Part shown: positions 57,128 through 64,000 of the stretch, in pieces
Numbering within the stretch: position 1 is the stretch's first letter
How the letters are laid out: every line of letters starts with the position of its first letter
DNA from: Candidatus Aenigmatarchaeota archaeon
Lineage (GTDB): Archaea > Aenigmatarchaeota > Aenigmatarchaeia > CG10238-14 > SCSR01
Reading direction: 5' to 3'
Assembly (NCBI GenBank): GCA_016181005.1
Contig: JACPAE010000002.1
Location: 151,424-215,423, forward strand
DNA: 64,000 bases
Notes under the pieces: generated by a model
Database searches by the model: none
Told to the model about the DNA's origin: nothing
What the model saw: the letters and a program-made list of their open reading frames with translations, nothing else
Made by a program: the position numbers and the translations under genes

Positions 57128-58081
57128 TTAATTAACTTTATTTGTAGGTTCTCCTTTCAGGAAGTTTTCAATATTCCCAACAAAAATTTCCTGCTTTAAT
57201 GCAGTAGCTTCTACAGTCTGGTATCCAATTGGCGGGTAAGGTATGAAGTCTTTATATTGCGAAAGTTGCTTTATTTGTTCTGGTGTCATTTCATCTGTAT
57301 GATCCGCTATGTAAATTAAATCTCCTTTCGCCAAACGTTTCTCCAAAGCGTTAAAATCAACTAACTCGTTAGGAGATAAATTGAGCAAAATTGCACCAGA
57401 TTTCATTTTATTGATAAATGTTTCATTCATAAATCCTTCGGTATCTTTGTTAAGTGCAAGGTGCAATGAAACAAAGTCGCATTCAGAAATAATTTTTTCA
57501 ACTTCTTGGTATATTACGCCTTTAGCTTCAAGTTCAGGTTTTTTGTTTATGGACCAATAAAATACCTCTGCACCTAAGGCTAGAGAAATTTCGGCAACTC
57601 TAGATCCTATCCTTCCTGTACCTATTATGCCAAGCTTCTTTGCTTTAATCTCATAAACGGGAACTCTTGGCACATCGGAATAATTACCTTTTCTTGCAAG
57701 TTGCTTTGCGTACTCTATATCTCTAGTATACTCCAATAGTATTGCAATTGCTAATTCAGCAACAGACTCGGTGGCATATCCTGGTATATTACAAACAGTG
57801 ATATCTTTTGTCGCGGCATATTCATGGTCAACTACACCAAACCCTGTAGCAAGAACTCCTATGAACTTTAGGCTAGGTGCAACATCGATAAGTTCTTTGT
57901 TCACCTTAAATACAAAAGGGTTTATTAGCAAACAGTCAGCGTTAGATATTTGGATTTTTATTTCAGGACTATCTTGTGAGAGCATAACTCGTTGTTCTGT
58001 TAATTTATCAAGTCTTTCCCAGTATTTTGGTTCTAGTTTGTTTTCTGCAATTCCGATAGATAAAATTTTTTGGAATTTCAT
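57128..58081 (-). CDS. D-isomer-specific 2-hydroxyacid dehydrogenase family
   Basis: KLGIIGTGRIGSRVAEISLALGAEVFYW; ATESVAELAIAILLEYTR; VSLHLALNKDTEGFMNE. Confidence 0.92.
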   Translation of the reverse strand: MKFQKILSIGIAENKLEPKYWERLDKLTEQRVMLSQDSPEIKIQISNADCLLINPFVFKVNKELIDVAPSLKFIGVLATGFGVVDHEYAATKDITVCNIPGYATESVAELAIAILLEYTRDIEYAKQLARKGNYSDVPRVPVYEIKAKKLGIIGTGRIGSRVAEISLALGAEVFYWSINKKPELEAKGVIYQEVEKIISECDFVSLHLALNKDTEGFMNETFINKMKSGAILLNLSPNELVDFNALEKRLAKGDLIYIADHTDEMTPEQIKQLSQYKDFIPYPPIGYQTVEATALKQEIFVGNIENFLKGEPTNKVN

Positions 58082-58172
58082 AGTCTAGATTAAGTTATTG
58101 TAGTTTTTAAAATTATCAGCTCTAATTAACTTTTCATTCAACTTCATCAGACCTCATCTGTCTCTTAATGGA

Positions 58173-58493
58173 ATGACTCCTGCAGAGGCTTCCAGAATTA
58201 ACATTCATTTGAATGGCGGTAATAGGTGGCTAGAACTGGTAAAGATAGCAATGGAGTCAAAGCTCGATGGTAACCAAAACAATGGACATACAACTACATC
58301 AGAACCTGAGAAGGATGTAATCTACAAAGTAAGGATATTTGACGAACATGGAAATGAGTTCATAGATCCGAAAAGAGAGCTTGGTATGAGAACTAACTTT
58401 GAGTTTAGAGAAAAGGCTGAGAAATGGGTGGAATTTTATAAGCTATTCCATTCAAAATACAAATTTGTTATCGAAAGAACAATTACATTGTAA
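58173..58493 (+). CDS. hypothetical protein (106 aa)
   Basis: ORF only. Confidence 0.5.
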   Translation: MTPAEASRINIHLNGGNRWLELVKIAMESKLDGNQNNGHTTTSEPEKDVIYKVRIFDEHGNEFIDPKRELGMRTNFEFREKAEKWVEFYKLFHSKYKFVIERTITL

Positions 58494-58548
58494 TACAATA
58501 CACTACAATTCATCGAATATTTAAATACTTTGTAATACATTGTAGTCG
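58483..58548. promoter_or_regulatory. candidate operator repeats upstream of the RHH gene
   Basis: TTGTAATACA occurs twice with flanking ACTACAA/TTGTAGT half-sites in both orientations. Confidence 0.5.
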
Positions 58549-58549
58549 T

Positions 58550-58822
58550 ATGAAGAAAGAAAAAGTAATCTCAATTCGGTTGAATGAGGAAGAATTAAGC
58601 AAGTTATCCGAAATATCTAAGAATGAAGGCGTTAAAAGAAGTAACATAATACAGCGAGCTTTGAAAAACTATATTCAAAGTTATGGAAAAAAACAACCCG
58701 AAACAGGAGAACTTTCTTTGAAAATGGAAGATTTGGAAAGAAAATTCAACAATCTGTTTAACAGAGTTAACATTCTTACTAACCAAATGGACCGTCTTGT
58801 TATAGAAAAGAAACAAAGGTAA
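58550..58822 (+). CDS. ribbon-helix-helix (CopG-like) DNA-binding protein with C-terminal coiled coil
   Basis: VISIRLNEEELSKLSEISKNEGVKRSNIIQRALKNYIQSYG. Confidence 0.85.
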   Translation: MKKEKVISIRLNEEELSKLSEISKNEGVKRSNIIQRALKNYIQSYGKKQPETGELSLKMEDLERKFNNLFNRVNILTNQMDRLVIEKKQR

Positions 58823-58827
58823 GATAG

Positions 58828-60492
58828 ATGGATACAAATGGTACAGAAAACCTTTTAGAAATTGTCAAAAGTCAGAACCCTTGGCATAATGTAGAAAATA
58901 AAGACTGGTTTTTGACGGACGGTTCATTAAGGGAAGTTATGGAAGCGGAAAGAAATGGCCTTTTTGAGCCTCCGAAAGTCCTTTTTTACTTAGAAAAAGC
59001 CTTTTTCGATCCACTGTTTTCAGACACGTCAAAATGGGGAGCCGTTATAATGCTGGGTCCTAGAAGAATAGGGAAAACTTCTACATTGAAGTATATTGTC
59101 AAAAGGTACATAGACGAGGGTATGGACAGAACTACATTCATTTACGTAACACTTGACCAAGACGAACTTTTAATAGAATTGGATAAAAAGAGAGTACTTC
59201 GCGAATTCCTTAGTACAGTTATTGACACATATAAAAAACCTAACAAACCGTTATTCATTATTCTTGATGAAGTTACCTTCTATCGTGGATGGGCTAGAGC
59301 TATTAAAAACCTTGTAGATTCAGGTAAGCTAGGACCAGGTATAGGATTAATTGCAACGGGAAGTTATTCTCTAGATCTAAGCAGTGCAAAAAGAGAACTT
59401 GCAGGCAGATTCGGACCTCTTGGTGAGAGATTAAAAGGAGAAGTTTACTTTTATCCAAGACGTTTTATAGAAGTAGCTGAATCGTTATTAGGCTCTGATT
59501 TTAGAAATTTCGTCAAAAATAATTTTGGATCTTTCGGAAAACGTGCAGGTTTAATAGAGTATCTTGCTGGTCATCAGAAGGAAGTTAATGCCAATAAATA
59601 TGGTTACCATAACATTCTACAGAGTTTATTCAGCAAGTACTACGATGATTTGCATAGTCTGTTTGAGAACATTTATCTTAAAACAGGTGGATACCCACGT
59701 GCAATATACGAGGCTGTAATTAATCAGAGAACGGGTCAAGTTAGTGTTTCCGATGCTAGATATCGAGACGACATTTTTACATTGTTTGTGACAGATTCTA
59801 AAAAATTCGATTTATCAGAAGAAACGTTAAAGAACATTCTATCAAAAATAAATTTACCTTCAATGCGAATATCTTCTGATTATTCAACTTTAAGCTCATT
59901 GAGAAAAGAAGAAACACAAAAATATATTGAATATTTGAAAACTTCAGGATTCACAAATTTTCTTCCCAACATAACTTCTTCAAATGAGATAGATACTAAA
60001 TCACTTTTAGTAACACCACGTGGCAATATTTTAAAGATGGTTATTAATGATCCTGCATCATTTCTATCGATTTATTTAGGTTCAAGAGGTGTAGAAACAT
60101 CTGTATTTAACCAAATAGAAAAGATTCTCGCAGATAAGTCCATAAAAGAGCATCTTTATGAAGCAATAATTCTTTCACATTTACAACATATACCACCAAT
60201 ACAAGTATCTGCGAAAAATATCGGTTACATTTTAGTAGAAGAGAAAAATAATGCAGAATTAGCTGATGGATTCTGCTGGTATATAAATTTTAAAAGTGAG
60301 TTAGTTTTGATAGCTGTCGAATCTAAGCATGCTGATAAACAAATTGATATTAAAAGTATAGAGGAGAAGGCACTAAGACTAAAAGAATTATTTGATGTTA
60401 ATAAATTAATTGTCGTGACAAACCTTAAACAATTAGAGATAAAAGAAAATTATGTGATTATGCCAATAGAAATTTTTCTTGCATTAATGTAG
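58828..60492 (+). CDS. AAA_14-like P-loop ATPase with C-terminal nuclease-like region
   Basis: GAVIMLGPRRIGKTSTLKYIVKRY; FIILDEVTFYRGWARAIKNL; LIATGSYSLDLSSAKRELAGR. Confidence 0.85.
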   Translation: MDTNGTENLLEIVKSQNPWHNVENKDWFLTDGSLREVMEAERNGLFEPPKVLFYLEKAFFDPLFSDTSKWGAVIMLGPRRIGKTSTLKYIVKRYIDEGMDRTTFIYVTLDQDELLIELDKKRVLREFLSTVIDTYKKPNKPLFIILDEVTFYRGWARAIKNLVDSGKLGPGIGLIATGSYSLDLSSAKRELAGRFGPLGERLKGEVYFYPRRFIEVAESLLGSDFRNFVKNNFGSFGKRAGLIEYLAGHQKEVNANKYGYHNILQSLFSKYYDDLHSLFENIYLKTGGYPRAIYEAVINQRTGQVSVSDARYRDDIFTLFVTDSKKFDLSEETLKNILSKINLPSMRISSDYSTLSSLRKEETQKYIEYLKTSGFTNFLPNITSSNEIDTKSLLVTPRGNILKMVINDPASFLSIYLGSRGVETSVFNQIEKILADKSIKEHLYEAIILSHLQHIPPIQVSAKNIGYILVEEKNNAELADGFCWYINFKSELVLIAVESKHADKQIDIKSIEEKALRLKELFDVNKLIVVTNLKQLEIKENYVIMPIEIFLALM

Positions 60493-60501
60493 CTTAATTA
60501 T

Positions 60502-61425
60502 TTATGAGATAAATTTAACATCTGTTAATGTGCTGAACAATCTTTGGAGTGAGTTCAACCATTCTTTAACGTCTTCAGATGTAGTCCATTTATAAACAGT
60601 ATTTTGCAAGTCTTTCACTATTTTGTCTATTTCTTGCGGATTATTTTTTATGAAGTGATATAACTGCTTGTTATTTTTGAAATTGGTTTTCTTCCTCCAT
60701 ATATTCTCAGATTCTGAACTTCTGTTCAGATTTTCTTCATTGACGTTGGTTATATCACCAAAAGAACAAAGTTCGCATTCTAAAAGTATTCTCTTAAAAG
60801 TTTCTTCATTTACAGTAGTAATTATATCAGAACGGAAAATTTTTGATATATTGTTTTCGTTAGATACAAACGAGACATCTGGAGATAAATAAAATGGTAA
60901 AACCAAAAATCGATATTTGTTATTTATGATTTTTTCAAGTTTTCTTATTACTTCATTAGTTAAGTTGCTTCTGAATTTTACAAACGTTTTTCCACCAAAT
61001 ATATTCTTTTCTGATAATTTTTTATCAGCTATTTTTTCTTTCAATAGTATGTCATCAATATCTTGAATCTTTTCAGTCCTTTTTCTTAATAGAATTATGT
61101 AACCAATACTATCTCCAAATAGTCTTTTAACCTTACTTTTAAATCTCAACGTGTTGTGAAATAGATTAGATAATAATATCTCAATGTTCTTTGATTTTTC
61201 TATATTTTCACTCTTATTTTGTAACTCCTTGCTTAAAGAGTTAATCAATCCTAAATAACTTTCGTCTGATTGTTTCTGAACATATTTTTCAAAATGTTTT
61301 CTAAATAATTCAACTTTATCTGACTCTGGAGCAATTCGTAAATAAATATCAACAAATATTTTTAATATCTTTTTAAGAAGTTTTTCTGTAACCCATTCTA
61401 ATAACTTACTTGGAACAAATGACAT
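60502..61425 (-). CDS. hypothetical protein (307 aa)
   Basis: Long AT-rich ORF, convergent with the ATPase gene. Confidence 0.65.
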   Translation of the reverse strand: MSFVPSKLLEWVTEKLLKKILKIFVDIYLRIAPESDKVELFRKHFEKYVQKQSDESYLGLINSLSKELQNKSENIEKSKNIEILLSNLFHNTLRFKSKVKRLFGDSIGYIILLRKRTEKIQDIDDILLKEKIADKKLSEKNIFGGKTFVKFRSNLTNEVIRKLEKIINNKYRFLVLPFYLSPDVSFVSNENNISKIFRSDIITTVNEETFKRILLECELCSFGDITNVNEENLNRSSESENIWRKKTNFKNNKQLYHFIKNNPQEIDKIVKDLQNTVYKWTTSEDVKEWLNSLQRLFSTLTDVKFIS

Positions 61426-61665
61426 TTATTATCATTTTAGTGTAGTGCGTTAAAACTTAAAAAGAAAATTTGTTCTAACCACCAAATTTTAGCAGATTTT
61501 TAATCTACTGCGAAAATAGAGTACGACCATCGGATCTTAACAAATATACTTGTACACTAAAGAACCATCAAAGATTTAACAGTGTCCCCCGCACCAAATC
61601 TTTAAATACTTTATGTTACATTAAATACTAAATTAGGATACAGTAAAACATAAAAGTGTGGGAAA

Positions 61666-64000
<2,335 letters not shown>

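Overview
This is an archaeal chromosomal window. The markers are TFB, a histone, aIF5A, Nob1, RpoK/RpoN, L18e-L13-S9, Hef-type helicase and nuclease, and CDC48; compact genes and several unusual fusions suggest a DPANN-like lineage, but I cannot assign one. It holds a 23S rRNA gene (about 14598-19313, minus) and a 16S rRNA gene (about 21755-24463, minus), both greatly enlarged by insertions. Aligning by eye to conserved rRNA motifs, the 16S carries seven insertions: a LAGLIDADG intron plus six small ORF-less insertions. They fall in the 530 loop, near 908, near 923, in the 1060s, near 1095, near 1391 and in helix 45, and several interrupt universal PCR-primer sites. The 23S carries at least four intron-like insertions: in the sarcin-ricin loop (LAGLIDADG), near 2058-2063 (128-aa ORF, not a recognisable endonuclease), near 1931-1951 (ORF-less) and near 800 (86-aa membrane-like ORF). 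A further insertion in the helix 79 region is possible. Two plus-strand genes lie between the 16S and 23S genes. Three of five tRNA genes contain introns, and two (CAU and Gly-CCC) appear to carry two each. Other points of interest are an adenylate kinase-NDP kinase fusion, a HAD-YvcK/CofD fusion between glmS and a glmU-like gene, a GMP-synthase C-terminal-domain-like mini-protein, a split Hef next to a RuvC-like DUF460 gene, an archaeosortase-like protein with Ser at the expected Cys, an archaeal YidD homologue, a conserved-looking cluster of unknown genes at 2.4-10.7 kb, and an AT-rich accessory island at 55-61.6 kb.
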